A stretch of 49,631 nt of DNA from CAIVAT01 sp964387205 (GTDB lineage: Bacteria; Bacteroidota; Bacteroidia; Bacteroidales; FEN-979): the NCBI GenBank assembly GCA_964387205.1, contig CAYLVY010000009.1, positions 1 through 49,631 of the forward strand, read 5' to 3'. Below are positions 28,560 to 37,235 of the stretch, piece after piece. Within the stretch, counting starts at the first letter, position 1; each line of letters opens with the position of its first letter. Under the pieces are notes generated by a model. That model was not told where the DNA came from and made no database searches. It saw nothing but the letters and a program-made list of their open reading frames with translations. Both the position numbers and the translations under genes were made by a program.

Positions 28560-29717
28560 TCAGTTAAACGTAAGATTTATCACAACGATTTCCGAATGGC
28601 TACCCAGTCGGATTGGTGGGCCCCAGGTACCAAAACCACTGGAGACATAAATATGTGTACGGTCAATCTTTTTGTAACCGGTACTTACCTCATAGATGGC
28701 GGAGGTAATATAGTTCAGCGGCCATAGCTGGCCATGATGGGTATGACCTGAAAGTTGCAGGTCAACACCGAGTGTGGCCGACTTTTCCAGATTGAATGGT
28801 TGATGGTCCATCAGGATGACCGGCAGGTTGTGGTCCACCGGAGCCATAACCACCTCCAGCTCTTTGCGGGTTTTTCCGCTGAACCTGGGCTTGTCCCTGT
28901 CATCCCTTCCCACCAGCCAGAATCGGTTATCCACCAGCAGGACTGAATCGCGCAGTACAGTTACCCCATGATCTTTCAGATAGCGAATGGCAGGTTCAGC
29001 ACCTCCGATATATTCATGGTTGCCGGGAATGGCGTAGACGCCCAGGTTTGCCTTCAGTTGCATGAGGTTTGCACCGAGGTTGTATTTTATGACCGGGGCT
29101 AGATCTTCATCGACAATATCGCCGGCAAAAAGGATGATATCGGGTTTCAATTGATTTATGCTGCTTACGAGTTTGTTCGTCTTATTGCGTGCGATGAGCG
29201 TACCCATATGGATATCGGAAGCCATGACGATCCGCAGGGTTTTTTCTCCCGGAACAGATTTGTCAATATGCAGGTTCAGTTCCCTTGTTTTCGGCGTCCG
29301 GGCGTTAATATAGCCTGTTGCGACTATCAACGTGGTTACTCCAATGATTGCCAACAGGGCAATTACTTTGGTTTTCGAATAGTCTGCATAAAATGCAGCC
29401 GGGAAAATCCCGGTGAGATGGTTCAGCAGCCTGGCGAGATCGATCACTATTGCAGCGAGAATAAAATAGAGGAGGAATGCCAGCCAGAATGACCCTATCC
29501 ATGTAACGACGGCCGTCAGCGCCGAAGGATAAACCTGCTCCAGAATTCTTGCGAACAGGAACATGGATACAATAATCCAGAAACTCCAGATATACCATGG
29601 ACGCCAGCAGGAACCTACCGGTATGGCCTGAAGGCCGCGGATAAAAATATAGGTATTGATCAGACCGTAGACGGTAAAGACGATTGAGAAGAAAATAATG
29701 AAGGCACTGGTTTTCAA
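28560..29717 (-). CDS. Membrane-anchored metallophosphoesterase
   Basis: A calcineurin-like phosphoesterase of the YkuE/YaeI type. Residues 1-145 hold about four transmembrane helices, the last ending at TGYIN. The catalytic domain follows with all metal motifs: SDIHMG (Asp168, His170), FAGDIVDED (Asp200), GNHEY (Asn233, His234), DHQP (His305) and GHTHHGQ (His325, His327). Relatives act on lipid or nucleotide phosphoesters at the membrane, such as UDP-diacylglucosamine-like compounds; the substrate here is unknown. The start codon appears to be TTG at 29717, since no ATG precedes the first helix. A TAnnTTTG motif lies 27 bases upstream. The M23 peptidase follows. Confidence 0.9.
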   Translation of the reverse strand: MKTSAFIIFFSIVFTVYGLINTYIFIRGLQAIPVGSCWRPWYIWSFWIIVSMFLFARILEQVYPSALTAVVTWIGSFWLAFLLYFILAAIVIDLARLLNHLTGIFPAAFYADYSKTKVIALLAIIGVTTLIVATGYINARTPKTRELNLHIDKSVPGEKTLRIVMASDIHMGTLIARNKTNKLVSSINQLKPDIILFAGDIVDEDLAPVIKYNLGANLMQLKANLGVYAIPGNHEYIGGAEPAIRYLKDHGVTVLRDSVLLVDNRFWLVGRDDRDKPRFSGKTRKELEVVMAPVDHNLPVILMDHQPFNLEKSATLGVDLQLSGHTHHGQLWPLNYITSAIYEVSTGYKKIDRTHIYVSSGFGTWGPPIRLGSHSEIVVINLTFN

Positions 29718-29743
29718 GGGTAGTTTTTTACAAGATCAGGGGG

Positions 29744-29751
29744 CAAAGTTA
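29744..29751 (-). promoter_or_regulatory. Candidate -7 promoter element for the metallophosphoesterase gene
   Basis: TAACTTTG on the minus strand matches TAnnTTTG, 27 bases before the TTG start at 29717. It forms a divergent pair with the element at 29802-29809. Confidence 0.55.
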
Positions 29752-29801
29752 CCCATTTTTACAATTTCCGCCTTCTGATGTACATGGGTTAATCAATTCA
29801 T

Positions 29802-29809
29802 TATATTTG
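29802..29809 (+). promoter_or_regulatory. Candidate -7 promoter element for the SSS symporter operon
   Basis: TATATTTG matches TAnnTTTG, 27 bases before ATG 29836. It would drive the symporter, the 70-residue membrane protein, ogt and the barrel-SUMF1 fusion. Confidence 0.55.
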
Positions 29810-29835
29810 CTTGGTTATCATCAAAGAAATAACTG

Positions 29836-31569
29836 ATGGAGAACACTGGTTTTGCCCTAAGCTGGATTGATTACACCGTAATGGTGGTATATTTTGTCTT
29901 TGTCCTCGGAATTGGCTGGGCACTGAAACGCTATATGAAGGATGCCACCGCATTTCTGGAAGCCGGTCGTGCCATGCCTGCTTGGGTGGCCGGACTGGCT
30001 TTTATCTCCACCAACCTTGGAGCGCTCGAGGTGATGGGTATGACCGGTTCCGGGGTCAAATACGGGATGCTGACAACCCATTTCTACTGGATCGGGGCTA
30101 TTCCGGCGATGGTATTCCTGGCACTCTTCATGATGCCCTTTTATTACGGTTCCAAAGCGCGAAGCGTGCCGGAGTATCTGAAACTTCGTTATGATGAAAA
30201 AACCCGGGGCCTGAATGCCATTCTTTTCGCGCTGATGACGGTACTGGCCTCCGGAATTTCGATGTACGCCCTGGCTATCCTGATGGAGAAGGTTCTGGAT
30301 TGGAATTTTCACCTGAGCCTGGTACTCTCGGGTGCCATCGTGCTCGCTTACACTTATCTGGGAGGTTTATCCTCCGCCATTTACAACGAAGTGCTCCAGT
30401 TCTTCATCATCATAATTGGTCTCCTGCCGGTTGTGGTGCTTAGTCTTCAGGATGTCGGAGGCTGGGGAGGCCTTCAGGAGCAGTTGGCTCCGATCGTGAC
30501 GGAAAAAGGGTATGCCGCCGATACCTGGATCACCACCTGGAAATATACCGGTTCGGCCTCCGCCAATCCGATGGGTGTGGAGTGGTATGGTATTTTTGCC
30601 GGACTTGGTTTTGTTTTATCCTTCGGATACTGGTGTACCAATTTCCTGATCGTTCAACGTGCCATGTCGGCCGAATCACCCGCAGCAGCGCGGAATACTC
30701 CTCTCATTGGTGCTATCCCCAAGATGCTCATCCCGTTCCTGATCATCATCCCGGGCATCATCGCCCTGGTGCTGATGAACACCCCTGAAAAAGGTTTCGA
30801 GCTTCCACAGAATGAAGCAGGCCAGCCGATTTATGATTATACCATCATCATGTTGCTGAAACAGTACCTCCCGGCAGGGGTGCTGGGCTTGGGCATTACC
30901 GCCCTGTTGGCCAGTTTTATGTCGGGAATGGCTGGAAATGTTTCGGCGTTTAACACGGTATGGACTTACGATATCTATCAGAGTTATATCCGTCCTGCTA
31001 CCGGAAACAAGATTGCTGACGAACGCCATTATCTGAAGGTGGGCCGCCTTGCTACGATATTCGGTGTGCTGACCAGCATCGCCGCTGCTTATCTGGCCAG
31101 CCTTTTCGGAAATATCATGGATTTCCTCCAAACTATCTTCTCGATGATCAATGCGCCGCTTTTCGCTGTGATCTTTCTTGGAATGTTCTGGAAACGTACA
31201 ACGGGTCATGCAGCCTTCACCGGCCTGCTGGCCGGATTTCTCATCGCTCTCTTTCACCATGGAATAACTGCTCCGGCCGGTGCCGATACCCTGGTGAAGG
31301 GAGGATGGCTGATGGTCTTACATACCTACCCGGTAGAGATGGCACAGAATTTCTGGACCGCCATCTATGCCTTTACTGCCAGTGCAATGATCACGATCGT
31401 GCTCTCCTTTGTCACGCGGAAAATCAAAACGGATGAGGAACTCACGGGACTGGTCTATTCCCTTACGCCGCGGCATATCGAAACCCATCTGCCCTGGCAT
31501 AAGCGCAGTTCCACGCTGGCTATCGTAGTTTTACTCATAGCCCTTGTCCTTACTGTTCTTTTCTGGTAA
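29836..31569 (+). CDS. Sodium/solute symporter (SSS, SGLT-like)
   Basis: A 577-residue membrane protein with about 14 hydrophobic helices, of the sodium:solute symporter family. Helix 1 starts YTVMVVYFVFVLGIGWAL, the family stretch FLEAGRAMPAWVAGLAFIST follows, and the sodium-site region ASFMSGMAGNVSAFNTVW lies at about 359-376. Among SSS branches the sequence looks closer to sugar (SGLT) than to proline or pantothenate carriers, but that is a judgement without alignment. Uptake of a monosaccharide released by the surrounding exported glycosidases is the natural reading. A small two-helix membrane gene follows 34 bases later, as often seen beside SSS transporters. Confidence 0.92.
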   Translation: MENTGFALSWIDYTVMVVYFVFVLGIGWALKRYMKDATAFLEAGRAMPAWVAGLAFISTNLGALEVMGMTGSGVKYGMLTTHFYWIGAIPAMVFLALFMMPFYYGSKARSVPEYLKLRYDEKTRGLNAILFALMTVLASGISMYALAILMEKVLDWNFHLSLVLSGAIVLAYTYLGGLSSAIYNEVLQFFIIIIGLLPVVVLSLQDVGGWGGLQEQLAPIVTEKGYAADTWITTWKYTGSASANPMGVEWYGIFAGLGFVLSFGYWCTNFLIVQRAMSAESPAAARNTPLIGAIPKMLIPFLIIIPGIIALVLMNTPEKGFELPQNEAGQPIYDYTIIMLLKQYLPAGVLGLGITALLASFMSGMAGNVSAFNTVWTYDIYQSYIRPATGNKIADERHYLKVGRLATIFGVLTSIAAAYLASLFGNIMDFLQTIFSMINAPLFAVIFLGMFWKRTTGHAAFTGLLAGFLIALFHHGITAPAGADTLVKGGWLMVLHTYPVEMAQNFWTAIYAFTASAMITIVLSFVTRKIKTDEELTGLVYSLTPRHIETHLPWHKRSSTLAIVVLLIALVLTVLFW

Positions 31570-31603
31570 ATAATACAGTGAAAAATCACGAAATTTAACA
31601 ACC

Positions 31604-31816
31604 ATGGGTTTAGATATAAAGTTTCCGATTGGCCTGATGTTCACTATCCTGGGTCTTTTATTGGCCCTTTTTGGCCTGGCCACCGGCGGCAACGAAGAGA
31701 TGTACCGACCGTCTCTCGGGATCAACATAAATGTATGGTCAGGAACCGGAATGCTCCTGTTCGGGATCATCATGCTGTTGTTTTCCCGTCGTCTTAAAAA
31801 AACTAAAACGAATTGA
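31604..31816 (+). CDS. Small two-helix membrane protein
   Basis: A 70-residue protein with two hydrophobic segments (about 9-27 and 45-60) separated by a short Asn/Glu/Arg loop and ending in a basic tail, RRLKKTKTN. No known domain was recognised. It begins 34 bases after the SSS symporter stop and ends one base before the ogt start, so it belongs to the same transcript. A small accessory subunit of the symporter is plausible from position alone. Confidence 0.75.
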   Translation: MGLDIKFPIGLMFTILGLLLALFGLATGGNEEMYRPSLGININVWSGTGMLLFGIIMLLFSRRLKKTKTN

Positions 31817-31817
31817 T

Positions 31818-32309
31818 ATGCAATCGTTTGCAAGGGCATTTATGAGATCACCGGTGGGATACCTCGAGGTAGTCGCCTCTTCACGAGGGATCCGTTCGCT
31901 GACTTTTCTGCCGTTCCGTGTCAGGATCCGCCAGGTGCCGCATGCCTTAAAACCCTGTATCTCCCAGTTGGATGAATACTTCAGTGGTACCAGGATGGTT
32001 TTTGATGTCAACCTGGACCTCGCCGGTTCGGCATTTCAGTTGAAGGTATGGAAGGAATTGATGAAAATTCCTTACGGAGAAACCATCACATACCATGAAC
32101 TGGCCCGGCTGACCGGCAATGAAAAGGCATTCCGGGCCGTCGGGGGCGCCAATAGCCGCAACCCGGTCTCAGTGATCGTACCATGCCACCGGGTCATAGG
32201 CTCCAACGGTCGTCTCGTTGGATACCGCGGCGGATTGAAGAGAAAGAAGTGGTTACTGGAACATGAACATGCTTTTGCCCAACGCGACCTCTTTTACGGA
32301 AAACTATGA
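31818..32309 (+). CDS. ogt: Methylated-DNA--protein-cysteine methyltransferase
   Basis: Suicide DNA repair protein that removes alkyl groups from O6-alkylguanine. The start is taken at ATG 31818, one base after the previous stop, giving 163 residues; the frame is open further upstream but that part overlaps the small membrane gene and is not protein-like. The acceptor Cys123 is in VIVPCHRVIGSNG, with FQLKVWKELMKIPYGETITY and AFRAVGGANSRNP as the other signatures. The N-terminal domain is short, as in Ogt rather than Ada. Its stop overlaps the next start by four bases (ATGA at 32306-32309), so a DNA repair gene is translationally coupled to a glycan gene. Confidence 0.95.
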   Translation: MQSFARAFMRSPVGYLEVVASSRGIRSLTFLPFRVRIRQVPHALKPCISQLDEYFSGTRMVFDVNLDLAGSAFQLKVWKELMKIPYGETITYHELARLTGNEKAFRAVGGANSRNPVSVIVPCHRVIGSNGRLVGYRGGLKRKKWLLEHEHAFAQRDLFYGKL

Positions 32310-35143
32310 ACCGCCCTTTTCACTCAGTGACTGCTGCCCTGCTTCTGCTTATCACCATCTTCATGACAGCCCAGGGCCAATCCCTGCGTTACCTCGTCAG
32401 GAATCAGTTCCGGCCTTTTGCAATCGACCGGGTAGTGTTGGAGCATGAAGTTTCTGCAGGACTGAAAGGAGAGATACCACTGCTCACCCTCCTGCTCGAC
32501 TCAGTTTCGGTTGACCGGGTGTACCGTTCAGTGTATCAAAACGATACTACGATCCATTTTTTACAGTCAGCGATCCGGCTTCAGGTTACCTCCGATACGG
32601 GATTTAGAAATGGGCTGCGTCTTTTGTTGCGGTTTTTCAATCATGACAGTGTGTCGCACCAGTTGGAAAACGTGGTTCCCTTTGGACAACGGCCTGAATG
32701 GGTCTGGATTTCTGCTTCCGGATCCAAAGAGTGGCCGGGTTATCTGTGCCGGTCAAAATTGCACCGGCCAGGCCATGCACCTGTCGGAGTAGTGTTGCCA
32801 GATAATGCCTGGCATATGGGATACTGTGATATTCCGCTGAATGACACCCTGCGGTTGGTTGCCATGACCCGTCGGATCGACCGGGATAAGGAGCGTTCTT
32901 CCATCGACCGCTGGAAAGTGACCCTGCAGCCGGGTGGATGGGTGGAGTATGCCATGATGGCAGATGTGTATCATGGTGACTGGCACAAGGGATTAAAGCT
33001 GTTCTTTCAGGATAGGTGGCTGTTTGATCTGCCTCAATTCGACGATTCCCTCTTTCGCCGGGGTGATCTGGCGTGGATGAAGCATAGTTACCTGATGCTC
33101 CTGCAGTTCGCCTGGGACAAAAAATATTATGATTTCCTCGCCCAACGCCATACTTTTTACGAATCATTGTTTGAATACGATGATCTGACAGGGGGTTACG
33201 ATATTTTTACTTTATGGCCAACATGGCCCCGGCTTGGACTGGATCCGCGAAATCAATGGGATATGTACCGTGATCTGCCCGGTGGGATCCCTGAATTGAG
33301 AAATCAGGTCAGGATGGCACATCAGAAAGGGAAGAGGTATTTTATCTCATACAATCCCTGGGATGAAGGCACCCGAAAGGAAGATCATCTGACCGGCATG
33401 GAACAGTTGCTTCGTGAGACCGGTGCCGATGGAGTGGTGCTGGACACCCGCGGCGCATCGAGCAGGGAACTGCAGGCCGCCGCCGACCGGGTTAAACCCG
33501 GGATTATCATGTACAGTGAGGGGATGGCCATACCCAGGGATATGCCCGGTATCGTCAGCGGCAGGGTTCATGATGCGCTGGTTATGCCCCCTCCCTTGAA
33601 CCTGAACAAGTTCATTAAACCCGGATTCGCCATTTTCAGGGTATTGCAACTGGCCGATGACCGTTTGCACCGGGAGATCGCCGTGGCATTTTTTAACGGT
33701 TACGGGATTGAGATCAACACCATGAGGCCCGGAAGGCCCGATTGGATCAGGGAAGAGTTTGCCTTCCTGGGACGAACCACGAGGATACTGAGGGAGAACA
33801 CCCATATGTTCACCAATGGTTCCCTCTTTCCGCTTCTGCCGACTTTCATCGATTCGGTCTATGTGAATGGGTGGCATGACGAGGATTCAAGGCTTTTCAC
33901 CATCCTGAGTCTTAATCCCCGAGGGCATAAGGGAGCGCTCTTCACTCTTTCCGGCAGCGATCTTTCCACCGACAGTCAAAAAGAAAGCAACGAATATCGC
34001 TGGATCGACCTTTGGAACCATTTACCCGTTTCCCCGATCTGGAAAGGGGATAGCTTGCTGATTCCCACATATCTGGAACCTTTTGATCCTGAATGGCTTC
34101 AGACCCGTCGCGAGGGTAATCCGGGATGCATAGCACGCTTCCGCCAGCACCTGCAAACCGATCTGAATGACGGCCGGATCCGGATTCGTTGTCACTTCGG
34201 TGACAGGATCAGCATCACCAGCGGAAATCCTGATTATCAAAAACAGCCGGTCCATTTACCAGTCAAGGATACAATCATTTCCTTTCTCCCGCTGTTTGGT
34301 GCCAATACCTCAAAGATCGTGGTCCAACTTTTCCTCAGTGATAAGCTTATCGATGAAGTAATTCTGTCGCCCATTACAGGCACCCCGGTGCGGTTTGAAC
34401 GATCTCCATTTATATCTGCATCGGAAACAACGCCGGAAGGAATGGTGGAGATCCCGGGCGGTCTCTTCAGATTCTGCACTGCCCGTGCCCCCGGGACACT
34501 TACTCCTTTCATACCACTTCCGGGATCGGAGGATACGACGGCGATCACGATGCCCACCTTTTTCATGGACCGCTACCCGGTCACCAATATCGAATTTAAA
34601 AAATTTCTCGATTCCTCAGGTTATGAACCTGAAGATACAACCCATTTTCTGGCTCATTGGGCGGGCGGACAAATCGTTCCCGGCTTGGAGTATCACCCTG
34701 TGGTTTACGTTTCCATGCAGGATGCCATGGCTTATGCCCGGTGGGCAGGAAAGCGCCTGCCCTCGGAGGCGGAGTGGCAATATGCCGCCCAGGGGACTGA
34801 CATGCGAAAATTTCCATGGGGCAATGAACCCGATTCTTTGAAATGCAACAGCGGCCTCAACAAAACTACACCAGTCAATCAGTTTCCTGAAGGGGTTAGT
34901 CCGTTCGGTGTAATGGACCTGATCGGCAATGTCTGGCAGATGACCGGAGACCTTTACGATAACGGCAGTTATTTTTTCACGATGATCAGGGGGGGAAGCC
35001 ATTATGCACCTACCGAAAGCATCTGGTATGTGACGGGTGGTATGTTGCCGGCCGATCATCCTGAATTGCTGTTGCTGGTCTCCCCGGGCCTTGACCGTAA
35101 TTCGACGGTTGGTTTCCGGTGTGTGGCCGATAAGGTGAAATGA
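32306..35143 (+). CDS. Exported fusion: (beta/alpha)-barrel glycosidase-like plus SUMF1/lectin-fold domain
   Basis: 945 residues with a signal peptide ending near TAQG. The middle region (about 250-540) reads like a glycoside hydrolase barrel: GYDIFTLWPTWPRLG, KRYFISYNPWDEG, GADGVVLDTRGASS (Asp380) and GIIMYSEGMA (Glu405), so Asp380 and Glu405 are candidate catalytic residues. Its family was not recognised; DUF6259-like barrels are a possible relative. Residues about 710-945 are a complete SUMF1/formylglycine-generating-enzyme fold (EGMVEIPGG, FFMDRYPVTNIEFKKFL, RLPSEAEWQYAA, GNVWQMTGD, IRGGSHYAP, VGFRCVAD). The catalytic Cys pair of true FGE is absent between RGGS and GFRC, so this domain probably binds a ligand instead. 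Starts within the ogt stop. Fusion evident, function unknown. Confidence 0.85.
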   Translation: MNRPFHSVTAALLLLITIFMTAQGQSLRYLVRNQFRPFAIDRVVLEHEVSAGLKGEIPLLTLLLDSVSVDRVYRSVYQNDTTIHFLQSAIRLQVTSDTGFRNGLRLLLRFFNHDSVSHQLENVVPFGQRPEWVWISASGSKEWPGYLCRSKLHRPGHAPVGVVLPDNAWHMGYCDIPLNDTLRLVAMTRRIDRDKERSSIDRWKVTLQPGGWVEYAMMADVYHGDWHKGLKLFFQDRWLFDLPQFDDSLFRRGDLAWMKHSYLMLLQFAWDKKYYDFLAQRHTFYESLFEYDDLTGGYDIFTLWPTWPRLGLDPRNQWDMYRDLPGGIPELRNQVRMAHQKGKRYFISYNPWDEGTRKEDHLTGMEQLLRETGADGVVLDTRGASSRELQAAADRVKPGIIMYSEGMAIPRDMPGIVSGRVHDALVMPPPLNLNKFIKPGFAIFRVLQLADDRLHREIAVAFFNGYGIEINTMRPGRPDWIREEFAFLGRTTRILRENTHMFTNGSLFPLLPTFIDSVYVNGWHDEDSRLFTILSLNPRGHKGALFTLSGSDLSTDSQKESNEYRWIDLWNHLPVSPIWKGDSLLIPTYLEPFDPEWLQTRREGNPGCIARFRQHLQTDLNDGRIRIRCHFGDRISITSGNPDYQKQPVHLPVKDTIISFLPLFGANTSKIVVQLFLSDKLIDEVILSPITGTPVRFERSPFISASETTPEGMVEIPGGLFRFCTARAPGTLTPFIPLPGSEDTTAITMPTFFMDRYPVTNIEFKKFLDSSGYEPEDTTHFLAHWAGGQIVPGLEYHPVVYVSMQDAMAYARWAGKRLPSEAEWQYAAQGTDMRKFPWGNEPDSLKCNSGLNKTTPVNQFPEGVSPFGVMDLIGNVWQMTGDLYDNGSYFFTMIRGGSHYAPTESIWYVTGGMLPADHPELLLLVSPGLDRNSTVGFRCVADKVK

Positions 35144-35149
35144 TCCGGA

Positions 35150-36106
35150 TCACTGCCTGAGGAGCCAGGCGTCCGGAAAACTTTTCTTTATTTCTTTAAG
35201 TTTTGCAGATGCAGCGGGTTTCTCTGCAGGCCCAAATGCGGAAATCCTGATCTTACCTCCACCCGTTAAAACTGTCGCCTCAGGATACCCCTTGGTTTTC
35301 AAATCTTCTGCAAAATTCAACGCTGCCTGCCGGCCAAGGTCTGTTCTCACGATGATATACCATTGACCCGTGACGGGGTAGGGCGCCGTGGTTGCACCGG
35401 GTTTTTGCACCGGTAGCGGAGCGGGTATCGGTTCCCTGGTGGTGTTTTTTGCAACCGGTAGGGTGTCTGCCGGCGGCTTTGGACGTTCCTGGCCGCAGAT
35501 CACAGGTGGGCCTTCCGGGTCAGGTTCCAGCCCAAACCAGGCACAGGCATAGTTGCCCTGCAGCGCGATACCAATGGCTTTCCACTGCTGATCCCGCCAT
35601 TTGCCGGTATTTAATAAAAAACTGTTGAAATACTCCTCCATTTGCCAAACCATCATCACTGAATCAGGTGTCACGTCACGATTTTCCCAAACAACAATTT
35701 CGTAAGCCTTGCCTGGATATCGGGTCAACTCCCTGGGTTTGTCCCATACGGATTGCTTTTTGTTTTCATCTGCAGGATAACAGAATGGCTTCCAGAATCC
35801 GTTGGCACTCCAGGAGTGGTAATTGCACTCATCCTGTTCATCAAATGAAAGCAACAGATCCTTGGCATGAAGCATGGCCACATAACTCAGTGAATTTGAC
35901 AGGGGAATGGGCTGTAACCCTGATTTCTGCCGGTATTCATTGATCATGTTATAAAGATCGGACTCCTGCTCACTGATGCAAAATATCCCGGGAACCGGCC
36001 GGCCTTGCTTCACCATGGTTTGTCCGCGTGCAGTGAAGACTGTCATGATCAGGATCAGCACTGCCATAAATGAAGAAAAACTATATCGGATCGCGCAGTG
36101 CCTCAT
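35150..36106 (-). CDS. CAP-domain protein with C-terminal SPOR domain
   Basis: An exported protein with a CAP (SCP/PR1-like) domain (about 45-200; YNMINEYRQKSGLQPIPLSN, SYVAMLHAKDL, HSWSANGFWKP, ACAWFGLEPD), a Pro-rich linker, then a SPOR-type peptidoglycan-binding domain (about 248-318; GQWYIIVRTDLGRQAALNFA to FPDAWLLRQ). SPOR binds denuded glycan strands, so it should localise to sites of cell-wall turnover. The start is uncertain: ATG 36106 gives a signal peptide with a basic n-region but overlaps the GH172 stop by 26 bases; ATG 36136 overlaps more; ATG 36067 avoids overlap but leaves a weak signal. Probably co-transcribed with GH172. It converges on the fusion gene with a gap of only 6 bases. 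Confidence 0.82.
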   Translation of the reverse strand: MRHCAIRYSFSSFMAVLILIMTVFTARGQTMVKQGRPVPGIFCISEQESDLYNMINEYRQKSGLQPIPLSNSLSYVAMLHAKDLLLSFDEQDECNYHSWSANGFWKPFCYPADENKKQSVWDKPRELTRYPGKAYEIVVWENRDVTPDSVMMVWQMEEYFNSFLLNTGKWRDQQWKAIGIALQGNYACAWFGLEPDPEGPPVICGQERPKPPADTLPVAKNTTREPIPAPLPVQKPGATTAPYPVTGQWYIIVRTDLGRQAALNFAEDLKTKGYPEATVLTGGGKIRISAFGPAEKPAASAKLKEIKKSFPDAWLLRQ

Positions 36107-37181
36107 GGTGGTGCAGTGATGAATGAACAGGAACAATGACCCTCAGCGGAATTCTATGATGCGGCTTCAACATCGGTGGAAATGGCTGATGCGGCTCCAT
36201 CTGGTACCAATAAACGGTAGAACTGTAATCGGCTACCTCCTTGTTGCCGTGACCATGCTCAAAAGTAACCTTGATCGATTTCCTGAAAGGAATGGGATCT
36301 GTTGTGTGAAAGCGATAGGCAGCAATCCTGCCAAGGGTTTCATCTTTATAAATCAAACCAGCAGTAAGGGTGGAAAAGGGACCGGATGAAAAACCGTCGA
36401 TGCCGCCAAAATAGTGATCGGTGCCTGTTCCGTGGAAGGATGCCCGTTTCTCTCCATCCACAAAAAACATTTCGTCTCCGTTCAGGTAATCAAAGTGGCC
36501 GTCATAGGATTGAATATTCAGGTTGATGCCCACGATATGCCCTTTCCCGACTGCACTAAGTAAATGATAATTTGAATCATAGGAGGTTCTTACACTCCTG
36601 TTCCAAAGGGCATGAAAATAGGAAACATCCGACTCCAGGGCGCCTTCAAATTTTTGATAGCCAATTTGATAGGCAATGCTGACCGGATGGGTGGTGCCTT
36701 CGTTGGACAATTCGATCCTGGCCATCCGTTCAAAAGGCATCGGAAATGTACAAAGATAACCTCCTCCGGTCATGGAGAGATATTGAGCTTCAAAGGGTTG
36801 ATATTTAAAACCATTGCCAAAAAAATCCCCGAAAGGTACCTCTACCGATGGAATCTCTTCGTTGTCCCAAAACATCCTGATCACCAGATGACGGTGCAGC
36901 CAAGGATCTTCCGAATCGAGGCCGAACCAGATCCTCACGATCATACCGGGCCCTTCCACCTGCAGGATATCATTCTTTTTACCGGGAAGGATCACTATTC
37001 TGTCCTGATCACCCCCTGAGGTATCAAAACCGGAAACCTGGATCAGTTTGCTCGATTTGAGATAGGGCAGGGAAGAGGGAGCCAGCAGCATCCTGATATC
37101 TGCCCTGTAACCCGTGTCACATCCGGCTGAGAATAACAGCAGTAAACTGATGTAAAAACCAAAATGGCTGAAATTCTTCAT
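36081..37181 (-). CDS. GH172 (DUF2961) lipoprotein
   Basis: A 366-residue protein of the DUF2961/GH172 family, a double jelly-roll enzyme. Characterised members include a difructose-anhydride-forming alpha-D-fructofuranosidase and D-arabinofuranosidases. The N-terminus is a lipoprotein signal with lipobox SAGC (Cys20). Family hallmarks: ILQVEGPGMIVRIWFGL, RMFWDNEEIPSVEVPFGDFFG, YLCTFPMPFERMARIELSNE and GTGTDHYFGGIDGFSSG. The C-terminus is somewhat extended (LKPHHRIPLRV). The substrate could be a fructoside or a D-arabinofuranoside; the latter is a rare glycan in nature. A good TAnnTTTG element with TTG 20 bases upstream precedes it. It lies 54 bases downstream of a GH63-like gene. Confidence 0.85.
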   Translation of the reverse strand: MKNFSHFGFYISLLLLFSAGCDTGYRADIRMLLAPSSLPYLKSSKLIQVSGFDTSGGDQDRIVILPGKKNDILQVEGPGMIVRIWFGLDSEDPWLHRHLVIRMFWDNEEIPSVEVPFGDFFGNGFKYQPFEAQYLSMTGGGYLCTFPMPFERMARIELSNEGTTHPVSIAYQIGYQKFEGALESDVSYFHALWNRSVRTSYDSNYHLLSAVGKGHIVGINLNIQSYDGHFDYLNGDEMFFVDGEKRASFHGTGTDHYFGGIDGFSSGPFSTLTAGLIYKDETLGRIAAYRFHTTDPIPFRKSIKVTFEHGHGNKEVADYSSTVYWYQMEPHQPFPPMLKPHHRIPLRVIVPVHSSLHHHEALRDPI

Positions 37182-37200
37182 GTTTCACCTTTCCTGCCGG

Positions 37201-37208
37201 CAAAGGTA
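37201..37208 (-). promoter_or_regulatory. Candidate -7 promoter element for GH172 and CAP-SPOR genes
   Basis: TACCTTTG on the minus strand matches TAnnTTTG, about 20 bases before ATG 37181. A TTG lies 20 bases further upstream, close to the -33 position, making this the most complete promoter seen in the window. Confidence 0.6.
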
Positions 37209-37235
37209 CGGCCAAAATGAGTAAGAAACAACCGG

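Noticed and set aside
32306..35143. SUMF1 domain as an active formylglycine-generating enzyme for sulfatases
   Set aside because: The catalytic Cys pair is absent between RGGS and GFRC, and no sulfatase gene is in the window.
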